Assembly: GCA_963723455.1 (NCBI GenBank) | Contig: CAVRQM010000004.1 | Coordinates: 1-64,000 of the forward strand | DNA from: CAVRQM01 sp963723455 | GTDB lineage: Bacteria; Pseudomonadota; Alphaproteobacteria; Acetobacterales; Acetobacteraceae | Length of the DNA: 64,000 nucleotides | Direction of reading: 5' to 3' | Part shown: positions 43,915 to 53,150 of the stretch, in pieces | Layout of the letters: each line of letters begins with the position of its first letter | Numbering within the stretch: the first letter of the stretch is position 1 | Program-made: the position numbers and the translations under genes | The notes under the pieces: generated by a model | Databases searched by the model: none | Told to the model about the DNA's origin: nothing | The model's input: only the letters and a program-made list of their open reading frames with translations

Positions 43915-45012
43915 ATGAAGCTCCGCAGCGCGCTTCTCACAGCAACCCTGCTCGCGACCCCGGCGGTCGCGATGGCTCAGCCGGTCGATGGCCTGTACGT
44001 GGGCGCCGGCGCCGGCTACAACTACCTGCAGCCGCTCAAGCTGCACGGCTCGCTTGACGGCGGCATCGACGGCGGCTCGGCGAAACTGCGCGGCGACGGC
44101 GGCTTCGTGGGGTCGGCCAGCGTCGGTTACGGCCTGGGCAACGGCTTTCGGCTTGAGGTGCAGGGCGACTATCGCCAGGATCATCAAAGCCTGAAAAACG
44201 GCAGCAGCGGGGTCCAGGGCGGCGACGGGGATACCCAGAGCTACGGCGGCTACCTGAACGCGCTGTACGATTTCGACATCGGCTCGCCGTTCTTCTTCCC
44301 GTATGTCGGCCTCGGCGCGGGCTATCGCTGGACCGAATTGCACAATTTCAGCGCCTACGTCCCGGGCGTGGCCAACTTCACCGGCAACAATAACACCCAG
44401 GGCGGCTTCTCGGCGCAGGGCATGGTCGGCGCGGCCTTCCCGTTCCCGGGCATGCCGGGTCTGTCGATCACGGCCGAGTACCGCTTCACCGGCGTCTTCG
44501 AGAAGGAGCGTTTCGGCGGCACGGTCACCTCGCCGCTGCTGCTCGCGCCGGTCGGAGCGACGGCCAGGGCGAACGACCAGTACAATCATTCGTTCCTGGT
44601 CGGGCTGCGCTACGCCTTCAACGTGCCGGCCCCGCCGCCGCCGCCGGCCCCGGTCGTGGCCGCGCCCCCGGCGGCGCAGCCGGCGCGCACCTACCTGGTG
44701 TTCTTCGACTGGGATCGCGCCGACCTGACCGCCCGTGCCCGGCAGATCATCGCCGAGGCGGCGCAGAACGCGACGCACGTGCAGGTGACGCGGATCATGG
44801 TCAACGGCTACACCGACCTGTCCGGCACCGCCGCCTACAACCAGCGGCTCAGCGTGCGCCGCGCCGACTCGGTCGCCGCCGAGCTGGTCCAGGACGGCAT
44901 TCCCCGCAACGAGATCACCACGCAGGGCTTTGGCGAGAGCCACCCGCTGGTGCCGACGGCGCAGGGCGTCCGCGAGCCGCAGAACCGGCGCGTCGAGATC
45001 ATCCTGAAGTAA
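43915..45012 (+). CDS. OmpA-family outer-membrane protein, copy 2
   Basis: This 365-residue protein has AGGAG seven bases before the ATG and a signal peptide (MKLRSALLTATLLATPAVAM). A barrel begins GLYVGAGAGYNYLQPLKLHG, with GGYLNALYDFDIGSPFFFPY and GLSITAEYRFTGVFEKERFG. A hinge of Pro and Ala follows, then an OmpA C-terminal domain with the peptidoglycan-contact aspartate/arginine regions GYTDLSGTAAYNQRLSVRRA. A strong intrinsic terminator follows. The barrel diverges from copy 1 while the C-terminal domain is almost identical, so the two genes arose by duplication and the 3' part has been kept alike. Confidence 0.93.
   Translation: MKLRSALLTATLLATPAVAMAQPVDGLYVGAGAGYNYLQPLKLHGSLDGGIDGGSAKLRGDGGFVGSASVGYGLGNGFRLEVQGDYRQDHQSLKNGSSGVQGGDGDTQSYGGYLNALYDFDIGSPFFFPYVGLGAGYRWTELHNFSAYVPGVANFTGNNNTQGGFSAQGMVGAAFPFPGMPGLSITAEYRFTGVFEKERFGGTVTSPLLLAPVGATARANDQYNHSFLVGLRYAFNVPAPPPPPAPVVAAPPAAQPARTYLVFFDWDRADLTARARQIIAEAAQNATHVQVTRIMVNGYTDLSGTAAYNQRLSVRRADSVAAELVQDGIPRNEITTQGFGESHPLVPTAQGVREPQNRRVEIILK
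44595..45012 (+). repeat. 418-base direct repeat, copy 2 (3' part of second OmpA gene)
   Basis: Partner of 43211-43628, 1384 bases downstream in direct orientation. Recombination between the two copies would delete one gene and leave a chimeric barrel/domain fusion intact. Confidence 0.9.
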
Positions 45013-45056
45013 GCAGCCGAGACACCCCGGGGGTTTTCCCCCGGGGACGATACGGG

Positions 45057-45089
45057 AAAGCCCGGATGCTGTGCGCATCCGGGCTTTTT
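45057..45089 (+). terminator. Rho-independent terminator after the OmpA pair
   Basis: A 13-base perfect stem (AAAGCCCGGATGC with GCATCCGGGCTTT) has a 5-base loop and runs into TTTTT. A second GC-only hairpin, CCCCGGGGG-TTTT-CCCCCGGGG, lies just upstream at 45025-45046. Together they should end transcription of the OmpA genes efficiently. Confidence 0.92.
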
Positions 45090-45115
45090 CGTGTGGGGCG
45101 TCTCGGCGTTGGACC

Positions 45116-45196
45116 GTCACTCCGGCCCTCTCTCAAGGGGAGAGGGAGGAGCCGAAGCGCTCTCCCTTTGGGAGAGGGTTGGATGAGGGTGCCGCC
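45116..45196. repeat. 81-base dispersed intergenic repeat, copy 1
   Basis: This element begins GTCACTCCGG and ends GAGGGTGCCGCC. Inside it are inverted blocks CCCTCTCTC / GGGAGAGGG. It aligns end to end with an equally long element at 49955-50035, and a degenerate copy lies in 10743-10795. The CTCTCCC...GGAGAGGGTTGG core resembles the small dispersed repeats widespread in Proteobacteria. It lies between the terminator and the convergent secreted-protein gene. Confidence 0.75.
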
Positions 45197-45213
45197 AAAC
45201 CCCCAAAAGCGTC

Positions 45214-45702
45214 CTATTTTTTTGCGGTGCGGGTCGGCTTGGCTTTCGGCAGCGGGCAGTCGAGCAGGGCGATCGGCTGCGGCAGCCCCTTGCCGGTGGC
45301 GAAAGTCGGCAGGTCGCGCGAGTCCTTCAGCCCCATCACCTCGTCGAACAGCCCGACCGACTTCATGCAGAACAGGGTGCCCAGCTTGATGCCTTCGTCG
45401 GACTGCGAGTTGGCGAGCAGGGTGATGTAGTCGTCATGCTGCTTCTGCGCCGAGCGGCCATAGGCGCGGTGGAAATAGGTGTCGATCGCCCGCTCCTGCG
45501 CGATCAGCCCGGAGCGGTAGCGGGTGACGAAGGCGTTGTAGCGGTCCTGCGCCTGGCATGAGATGGCGGTGACCATCAGCTCGCTTTTCAGGCCCTCGAC
45601 GTCGAACGCCGCCCGTTCGACCGGCTTGGCGCACTGCACGGCATAGGCGACGTTGCCGGTCAGGACGACCCCGGCGACGATGAGGGAAAGCAGGGGACGC
45701 AT
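45214..45702 (-). CDS. Secreted small protein of unknown function
   Basis: This 162-residue protein has a signal peptide (MRPLLSLIVAGVVLTGNVAY, then AVQ). The mature region is helical and holds four cysteines (QCAKP, ISCQAQD, LFCMKSVG, LDCPLPK), enough for two disulfides in the periplasm. The motif CQAQDRYNAFVTRYRSGLIA is distinctive. The C-terminus is basic (KAKPTRTAKK). No domain family is recognised. It stands alone between the OmpA terminator and the ATP-grasp gene. Confidence 0.7.
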   Translation of the reverse strand: MRPLLSLIVAGVVLTGNVAYAVQCAKPVERAAFDVEGLKSELMVTAISCQAQDRYNAFVTRYRSGLIAQERAIDTYFHRAYGRSAQKQHDDYITLLANSQSDEGIKLGTLFCMKSVGLFDEVMGLKDSRDLPTFATGKGLPQPIALLDCPLPKAKPTRTAKK

Positions 45703-46040
45703 GGTGATCTCCGGGCCAGGTGGCGAGGGCGGGCTGCAAGGTCGGCGTGAACGAAGCCAAGCGCAGGTCCGTAGCTGAACCCGTGCGTGAGGTAGAACCT
45801 CTAGCGCGCGGAATTGCAATTGAAATCCGCGCACGAAACGGACTGCGGCAAGGCTCGATCCGTGGCCGTTCCAGACCCTGCGGACCCGACTTTCATAGCG
45901 GGAATGTCGTCGCCCCGGCAAATCATGGGGCGCTGGGCGGCTCTGGACCGGGGGCCGCAGGCGTGGTCCGATGGTTGCAGCGCGCTGGGCGCGCCGCATC
46001 GCCGATCAGACCGCAGGAGGGGGGAGTCGTCAGCACCGGC
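45703..46040. other. Intergenic region, no gene seen
   Basis: These 338 bases separate the leftward secreted-protein gene from the rightward ATP-grasp gene. Readings that cross the region lack family similarity and a plausible start. A short AT-richer patch at about 45805-45840 (GGAATTGCAATTGAAATCC, containing the palindrome GGAATTGCAATT) may hold divergent promoters. Confidence 0.4.
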
Positions 46041-47590
46041 ATGGCCAGCCAGCGGAGCAGTCCCGCCAGCCTCGTCGCCTCGGCTCGCGACGGAACCGCG
46101 GACCCGTTCGCGGAGTATGCCAGCGGACCGTTCTTCTGCGAGTTGACGGCGTTGCGCGACGGCGATGGCGGCGCCGGGCTGGCGCTGCAGCGGCGCATCG
46201 CGGCGATCGGGATGACGGCGCTGCGCGCCCGCGCCGCGGCGGCGGAGACCGACCTGATCAATCTCGGCATCACCTTCACGGTCTATTCCGAAGCCGCGGC
46301 GATCGACCGCATCCTGCCCTTCGACTGCATTCCCCGCTGCTGACCGCCGGGGAATGGCGGGTGCTGGAATCCGGCGTCAAGCAGCGCGTGGCGGCGCTGA
46401 ACGCCTTTCTGCGCGACATCTACCACGACCGACACATCATCCGCGACGGCGTGATCCCGGCCGAGCTGGTGCTCGGGAACGCCAATTACCGGCCGGAGAT
46501 GCAGGGCTTCCCGGTCCGCTTCGGCACCTATGTGCATATCTGCGGCATCGACATCGTGCGCGACCAGACCGGCGGGTTCCTGGTGCTGGAGGACAACGCC
46601 CGCACGCCGTCCGGCGTGTCGTACGTGGTCGAGAACCGGCATCTGATGGCGCGCGCCTTCCCCGACCTGATGGCCGGCATGCGGCTGCGCCCGGTGGACG
46701 ATTACGGGCGCCGGCTGCACGAGGCGATGTCGGAGATCGCGCCGGAGGGCGTGGGCGATCCGCAGGTCGTGCTGCTCAGCCCCGGCATCTATAACTCGGC
46801 TTATTTCGAGCATGTCTTTCTCGCCCGCGAGATGGGCGTGCCGCTGGTCGAGGGCGCCGACCTGATGGTGGACGACGATCGGGTGTGGATGCGCGTGACC
46901 GGCGGGCGGCGGCCGGTGCACACCATCTATCGCCGCATCGGCGACGATTTCCTCGACCCCACGGTGTTCCGGCGCGAGAGCGTGCTGGGCGTCCCCGGCC
47001 TGATCGGCGCCTGGCGGGCTGGCAACGTCACGCTGGCCAACGCGGTCGGCACCGGGGTCGCCGACGACAAGGCGATCTACGCCTACATGCCGCGCATCAT
47101 CCGCTATTATCTCGACCAGGACGCGATCCTGCCGAACGTGGAGACCCATATCTGCCGCGAGCCGGCGGGCCTGGCCTATACGCTGGACCGGCTGGAGCAA
47201 CTGGTGGTCAAGCCGGTGGGCGAATCGGGCGGCTACGGCATTACCATCGGGACGCGCGCCAGCCGCGCCGAACTGGACGCGGCGCGCGCCGCCCTGATCG
47301 CCGATCCGGCGAACTGGATCAGCCAGCCGGTGATCTCGCTGTCGGTCGGCCCCACCCTGACCGAGCACGGCATCCGGCCCCGGCATCTGGATCTGCGTCC
47401 GTTCGCCGTCACCGGGCGCGATACCTGGGTGCTGCCGGGCGGGCTGTCGCGCGTGGCGCTGAAGGAGGGCAGCCTGGTGGTCAACTCCTCGCAGGGCGGC
47501 GGCAGCAAGGACACCTGGGTGCTGGCCGACGACGATGCGGTCGGCGGCGAGGCGGTGGATGGCGGGCCGGTAGAAGTCGGGGCTGCATGA
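46041..47590 (+). CDS. Circularly permuted ATP-grasp type 2 protein (one frameshift)
   Basis: About 516 residues after correction. The family (DUF404/DUF407) has a glutathionylspermidine-synthetase-like fold and probably forms peptide-type bonds, but its substrate is unknown. Landmarks are AEYASGPFFCELTALRDGDG, FTVYSEAAAIDRILPFDCIP, then LGNANYRPEMQGFPVRFGTY, LVLEDNARTPSGVSYVVENR, VVLLSPGIYNSAYFEHVFLA and VVKPVGESGGYGITIG. The frame breaks near 46337 (a lost C in CCCCGCTGCTG) without loss of similarity. Start ATG 46041. Its stop overlaps the alpha-E gene (ATGA), the usual partner. Confidence 0.87.
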
Positions 47591-48609
47591 CCCGCGAGAC
47601 GCCGCTGCTGGCGCGCTACGCCGAGTGCCTGTTCTGGATGGCGCGCTACCTGGAGCGGGTCGAGAACCTCGCGCGGCTGGTGGACGTGACCGAGACCGTC
47701 GAAAGCCCGGGCCGCGAGGCGAGGCCTGGCTCGGGCTGCTGCGCATCAACGCCGACTTGGCGGCATTCTTCGCGCGCGGGCTGGCCGGTCAGCGCCGAGG
47801 CGGTCAAGCGGTTCTATCTGTGCGACCCCGGCAACCCGACCGGCATCCCGGCCAGCCTGGAGGCGGCGCGGTTCAATGCGCGCATGCTGCGGCCGCTGAT
47901 CTCGACGGAGATGTGGCGGCAGCTGAACATGTTCCATCGCGACATGGCGGCGATCGATCCGGCCGAACTGGCCGGGCGACCAGCTGAGCCGTCTGTGCGC
48001 GCGCATCAAGGAAGGCGTGCAGGCGCATACCGGCATCACCGAGGGCACGCTGTTCCGCGACCAGGGCTGGTGCTTCTACCAGCTCGGCCGGCTGATCGAG
48101 CGGGCCGACCAGACCACCCGGCTGCTGGACATCCGCTATCATCTGCTGGTGCCCGCGGCGGGCGAGGCGCGGCGGGTGGCCGAGATGACGCAATGGGGCG
48201 GCGTGCTGCGCGCCGCCGCCGGCCATCATGCGTTCCGCCGCGTGGCCCCGCCGGGCTTCACGCCGGCCGACGTGGTGGCGTTCCTGCTGGCCGATACCAG
48301 CTTCCCGCGCAGCGTCGGGCTGTGCATCGAGCAGATCGAATGGCTGCTGTCGCATCTGCGCACCAAATACCGGCTGCGCGGCACCGCCCCGCGCTGGAGC
48401 GGGTCGAGGAATTGCGCGCCGCCGTGCTGGCGAGGCCGATCGCGCAGATCATCGCGGGCGGCCTGCATCAGTTCCTGGACGGCGTGCAGCGCGACCTGAT
48501 CCTGCTGGCCGGCGAGATCGGCACGGCATTCTTCCGCGACTGGAGGCCGCTTGCCGATCCGGCGGAGGCGAGCCAAAGCCAGAGCCAAGGCCAGATTCGG
48601 GCGGCGTAG
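47587..48609 (+). pseudogene. Alpha-E domain (DUF403) protein, frameshifted
   Basis: Alpha-E proteins are helical partners of the circularly permuted ATP-grasp enzymes; the function is unknown. The start reads MTRETPLLARYAECLFWMAR, then LERVENLARLVDVTETVES. Shifts occur near 47725, 47787, 47976 and 48391. Pieces continue as FYLCDPGNPTGIPASLEAAR, then FRDQGWCFYQLGRLIERADQ with TTRLLDIRYHLLVPAAGEAR, then ELRAAVLARPIAQIIAGGLH. The 47976 break is one extra G in GGCCGGGCGACC. The corrected length of about 340 residues fits the family. The transglutaminase and proteasome-like genes that often follow are absent. Confidence 0.82.
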
Positions 48610-48734
48610 CTGCCGTGATTGCGGGCAGACTGACGCCGTGCGGGCAGATCCTTGCCAACGACCATTTTACCTTCGCCATATTGGCCGTGGCGCGGTTCCT
48701 GCTAAGATCCACACACCAAAGAAGGGGTTCGGGC

Positions 48735-49934
48735 ATGCAAAACGACGAAACCACGACCGCCGCTGTGCATCGTCCGACATCCGCGGAATCGACCGTGACT
48801 GCGGCACGCGGATTTTCGCGCCGCATTCTGCTGGCCCGCTCGGCGGCGCTCGGCGGCGTCGCGGCGCTGGGTCCGTTCGTGGTGCGACGAGGCGCGGTCG
48901 TCCTCGGGCGCGCTGAGCCTGCTGAACTGGTCCGACGAGGAGCCCAATCCGCTGATCCCGGATTTTGAGAAGGCGACCGGCATCAAGGTCACGACCACGC
49001 CGTTCTCGCAGAACGAGGAGCAGATCAACAAGCTGCAGGCGACCGGCGGCGAGGGCTTCGACCTGTGCCAGCCGACGCACGACCGCGCGCTGCAGTTCAA
49101 GGACCTGGGCGTGCTGGCGCCGTTCGACGAAAGCAAGCTGGCGATCGACAATCTGCTTCCTGCGCCTGGCGCATGTGTCCGATACGCTGTGGCGCTGGGA
49201 CGGCAAGCTGTACCACACGCCGCATTGCTGGGGCAGCGAGGCGATTGTCGTGGCGCACCGACAAGACCACACTGGACTACACGACGCTCAGCTACGGCAC
49301 GCTGTGGGACGACCGAATACAAGGGCCAGGTGCAGGGCCGGCCGCACTCGTTGCTGCTCGGCATCGGCCTGTGGCTGGACGGCAGCGGCAAGGTGCCGAG
49401 CAACCGCATGCTGGACGCCTATAAGGATCCGGCGACGATGAAGCAGATCTACGACCAGCATCCTGCCGGTGGCGCTCGCGCACAAGCCGTGGATCAAGCA
49501 GTTCTGGGATTCGGCGCCGACAACACCAAATCCGGGCTGATGGAGAACGACGTCGTGATCGGCCAGACCTGGGACGGGCCGGTCGATCAGCCTGAAGAAG
49601 GCCGGCAAGCCGGTCGCCTACATGGCGCCGAAGGAAGGCGCGATCGCCTGGGTCGACGGCTGGGCGCTGGTGCAGCCGGCGCGCAAGTCGAGCAGGCCTA
49701 TGCGTGGCTGCAGTACGTCCACTCGCCCGCGGGATCGGCGCAGCATGGCCGAACATTCCGGCTACAACCCGGTGGTCAAGGGAGCCGACGCGCTGCTGTC
49801 GGCCAAGGCGAAGGCGATCTTCAACGCGAGCTATCCCGGGCGACGCGCTGCAAAAGCTGTGGCCGCGGCCGGTGGAGCCGACCTGGTTCGCCGATCTGCG
49901 CACCGAGTATGCCGAGAAGTTCCAGGCCGCCTGA
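48735..49934 (+). pseudogene. potD: Spermidine/putrescine-type ABC substrate-binding protein, heavily frameshifted
   Basis: Periplasmic solute-binding protein of the PotD family. It has a twin-arginine-like signal (RGFSRRILLARSAALGGVAA). Frame-corrected pieces run in order: LNWSDEEPNPLIPDFEKATG / IKVTTTPFSQNEEQINKLQA, then DTLWRWDGKLYHTPHCWGSE, then GQVQGRPHSLLLGIGLWLDG, then NTKSGLMENDVVIGQTWDGP, then MAEHSGYNPVVKGADALLSA, and DLRTEYAEKFQAA at the end. At least ten single-base shifts occur between 48886 and 49838, most of them insertions. No in-frame stops lie between them. The order of binding protein, ATPase and two permeases matches polyamine importers. Confidence 0.82.
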
Positions 49935-49954
49935 GATCGTGTCGGCGCAAGTCC

Positions 49955-50035
49955 GTCACCCCGGCCTCTTCCGGAGGGAGAGGGAGCAGAAAGCCCTCTC
50001 CCTCCGGGGAAGGGTTGGGTGAGGGGCGTGCCGCC
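49955..50035. repeat. 81-base dispersed intergenic repeat, copy 2
   Basis: Same length and outline as the element at 45116-45196 (GTCACCCCGG ... GGGTTGGGTGAGGGGCGTGCCGCC). It fills the gap between the binding-protein stop and the ATPase start and ends right at the ATG of the ATPase gene, so it may supply or replace that gene's ribosome site. Confidence 0.75.
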
Positions 50036-51108
50036 ATGACGCGCCGACATCGAACTCGACCACGTCACTGTCCGCTTCGGCGCTTTCACCGCCGTCGCCG
50101 ACGCCAGCCTGCGCATCGCGCCGGGCGAGTTCTTCTAGCTTCCTCGGCCCCTCGGGCTGCGGCAAGACCACGATCCTGCGCACCATTTCCGGCTTCCTCG
50201 AGCCGACCGCGGGCGCGGTGCGCATCGGCGGCGCGGACATGCGCGGCATCGGCCCGAACCAGCGGCCGACCGCGCTGATCTTCCAGAAGCCTCGCGCTGT
50301 TCCCGATGATGAGCGTGGCCGAGAATATCGGCTACGGCCTGCGCGTGCGCGGCGTGGCGCGGCGGCAGCGGCGCGAGGCGGTCGAGCGGCTGCTGCATCT
50401 GGTCGCGCTGTCCGACCAGGGCGACAAGCGGGTCGATGCGCTGTCCGGCGGCCAGCAGCAGCGCGTCGCGATCGCCCGCGCGCTCGCGGTCGAGCCGCAG
50501 GTGCTGCTGCTGGACGAGCCGCTATCGGCGCTCGACCTGAGGCTGCGCCAGCACATGCGCAACGAGCTGCGCGCGATCCAGCGCCGCGTCGGCGTCACCT
50601 TCATCTACATCACCCACGATCAGGGCGAGGCGCTGACCATGTCCGACCGCGTCGCGGTGATGAATCGCGGCGTGCATCGAGCAGGTCGGCGACGCGCGCG
50701 ACGTCTACGACCATCCGGCGACGCTGTTCGTCGCCGGTTTCGTCGGCGAGAACAATGCGCTGCCCGGCCGCGTGGTCGCGGCCGCCGACGGCGAGGCCGC
50801 GGTGGAGACGGCGCTGGGCGTGCTGCGCGGGCGCAATCCGCGCGGGCTGGCGGCGGGGTCGCCGGCGATCGCTGTTCATCCGCCCGGAGATGCTGGAACC
50901 GGCCGGCGCGGGGGAGAACGGGTGCGAGGCGGAGGTTGCCGGCCTGGCCTATCGAAGGCAGCCTGACGCATGTCGACGTTCCGCGCCGGCACAGCCGGCG
51001 TGGCGCTGGCCGCGACCATCGGCGCGGCGTGCGCCCCCGGCGCCCGGCGATCGCATGGCGCTGCGGTTCTCCGCGCGCGACGCCGTGGTGCTGCCGGCCG
51101 GCGCCTGA
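50036..51108 (+). pseudogene. potA: Polyamine-type ABC transporter ATP-binding protein, frameshifted
   Basis: PotA-type ATPase. The corrected reading gives DIELDHVTVRFGAFTAVADA, Walker A GPSGCGKTTILRTISGFLEP, the Q-loop after RPTALIFQ, NIGYGLRVRGVARRQRREAV, signature LSGGQQQRVAIARALAVEPQ, Walker B VLLLDEPLSALDLRLRQHM and H-loop TFIYITHDQGEALTMSDRVA. A C-terminal TOBE domain ends RFSARDAVVLPAGA. Shifts occur near 50042, 50135, 50293, 50673, 50873, 50955 and 51045. At 50135 an extra T creates an apparent TAG inside GEFFSFLGPSG. The start is taken as ATG 50036. Confidence 0.83.
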
Positions 51109-51115
51109 GCGGCCG

Positions 51116-52136
51116 ATGCGCAGCGCCACCTTTCACGGCTTTGTCCTGGCATTGCCGCTGCTGGTCGCCGCCGGCTTCTGGCTGGCCGCCGCGCTGGAAC
51201 GCCGGCGGCGCGGCAGCACGGCTTCGTTTATTCGTCGCAACGGAGCCGCGGTGGCGGGCTATCTGCTGCTTGCGACCGGCGTCTGGATGGCGCTGCTGAT
51301 CGTGCTGCCGCTGCTGACATGGTCGAACTGTCGTTCCGCCCCAAGCTGCCGCCGATCGCAGAGGGGCGGCCCGCGCGACATCTACACGCTCGCCAACTAC
51401 CGCTATTTCCTGTTCGGCAACGGCTTCGACGCGAGCGGCTGGAACGTGCTGCATCTGCGCGCCTTCGCGACCACCATCTTCGTCAGCGTCGGCGTGACCC
51501 TGCGTCGATTTCGCTGCTGTGCTATCCGCTGGCCTATGCCATGGCGCAGTCGGCCCGCCCGCAGCGCGTGCGGCTGCTGCTGCTGATGCTGGTCGTGCCG
51601 TACTGGCTGAACGAGATGCTGCGCGCCTTCGCATTCCGCGTGCTGCTGAGCGGCAGCGGGCTGGTCAACCGGCTGCTGCTGGGGCTGCGGCCTTGTTGCG
51701 CGCGTCCGATCGATTTCCTCGGGCCTGGACATCGCGATCTATGTCGGCCTGACCTACGCCTACATGCTGCTGATGATGTTTCCGCTGTACAATGCGATCG
51801 AGTAGCCTGGACCACAGCCAGATCGAGGCGGCGCGCGATCTCGGCGCGCCGTGGTGGCGCATCCACGCCAATGTGGTGATCCCGTTCGCCAAGCCCGGCA
51901 TCGCCTCGGGCTGCACGCTGGTGTTCATGCTGTACGCCGGCGCGCTGGCAGCGCCGCTGATCCTCGGCGGCCCGACGACGCTGTGGTTCACGCCGATCGT
52001 CTATGACCGCTTCTTTCAGGCGTTCAACTGGCCGCAGGGCGCGGCCTATGCCTTCATGCTGCTGCTGGCCTGCATCGCGTTCGTGCTGCTGGTGCTGCGC
52101 CTGTTCCGGCTGTCGCTGGGGCAGGTGGTGCGGTGA
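51116..52136 (+). pseudogene. potB: Polyamine-type ABC transporter permease (PotB-like), frameshifted
   Basis: Corrected protein of about 340 residues with six membrane segments. It begins MRSATFHGFVLALPLLVAAG and continues AAVAGYLLLATGVWMALLIV. Later pieces are DIYTLANYRYFLFGNGFDAS, SLLCYPLAYAMAQSARPQRV, VPYWLNEMLRAFAFRVLLSG and the permease cytoplasmic loop LDHSQIEAARDLGAPWWRIH. Shifts occur near 51319, 51366, 51502, 51724 and 51804; the last is an extra T making an apparent TAG. Its stop overlaps the GTG of the next permease gene. Confidence 0.82.
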
Positions 52137-53063
52137 CCGGGACGCTGGTCAACCGGGCGTTGCTGGGCGTCGTACTGGTGCTGTTCTTCGGCTTCCTGTT
52201 CGGGCCGGTGCTGGTCATCGCCGTCACCGCATTCAATGCCTCCGGCTATCCGCAGGTGCTGCCGTTCGAGGGGTTCACGCTGGCGCTGGTTCGCAACGCT
52301 GGCTGCCGATCAGGAGATGCTGTACGGCCTCGGCAACAGCCTGCGCATCGGGCTCTTCGTGGTGCTGCTGTCGGTGCCGCTGGGCCTGGCCGGCGCGATC
52401 GTCATGCAGCAGGTGTACGCGCGCGCACGCGGCATCTACTATCTGGTGGTGGTGGCGCCGGTGCTGACGCCGGGCATCATCATCGGCATCTCGACCGTCA
52501 TCTTCTGGCGCGGCGTCACCGCGACGACCGGGACGCGGTTGCTGTACGACGGCACGGTGCTGACGGTGCTCGGCCAGTCCAGCTTCATCGCATCCTACTG
52601 CATGCTGATCTTCCTCGCCCGCCTGCAGCGCTTCGACGCCGCGCTGTCCGAGGCCGGGCTCGATCTGGGGGCCAGCCAGGCGCAGGTGTTCCGGCATATC
52701 CTGCTGCCGTTCCTGCGTCCGGCGCTGTTGTCGGCGGCGGTGATCGCGTTCCTGTCCAGCTTCGAGAATTACAACACGACGACCTTCGCAATCCTGGCCG
52801 ACAAGACACTGGTGACCATCCTGGCAGGGCGGATGCGGCAGGGGCTGACGCCGGCGGTCAGCGCGCTGGCGGTTGTCATCGTTGCGGCCACGATTTTCGG
52901 TGCTGTCGTCTACGAAGTGCTGCAACGCCGTCAGGACCGGCGCAGGCGGGTCCGTCTCGACGACGCCCACCGCGCCAGCGTCGCCGAGACCGCACGGGCA
53001 CCGGCCGCGGCCAGCGCCGATCCGCGCACTCCGTCCCGCATCGCCGCGGTTGCTACATCGTAA
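52133..53063 (+). pseudogene. potC: Polyamine-type ABC transporter permease (PotC-like), one frameshift
   Basis: The start is GTG 52133 (overlap GTGA), reading LLGVVLVLFFGFLFGPVLVI. The frame breaks near 52297, where NALAADQEMLYGLGNSLRIG is the expected continuation. The rest is uninterrupted: VVVAPVLTPGIIIGISTVIF, the coupling loop DLGASQAQVFRHILLPFLRP and SSFENYNTTTFAILADKTLV. The C-terminal 50 residues are Arg/Ala-rich and longer than usual. It is the last gene of the transporter operon. Two bases (GC) seem to be missing at the break. Confidence 0.83.
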
Positions 53064-53150
53064 CAGAAAAGTCATTTGTCTTTCATGGCGCCGCCGCTAG
53101 GAAAGGTCCGCCCGGCGGCCTGCCGCGGGCGCCTGCACATGGGGACACCG

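Noticed and set aside
50140..50145. TAG stop ending the ATPase after 35 residues as a true short gene
   Set aside because: Removing one T restores the Walker A motif in frame, and the rest of the ATPase continues downstream; a genuine short protein here is unlikely.
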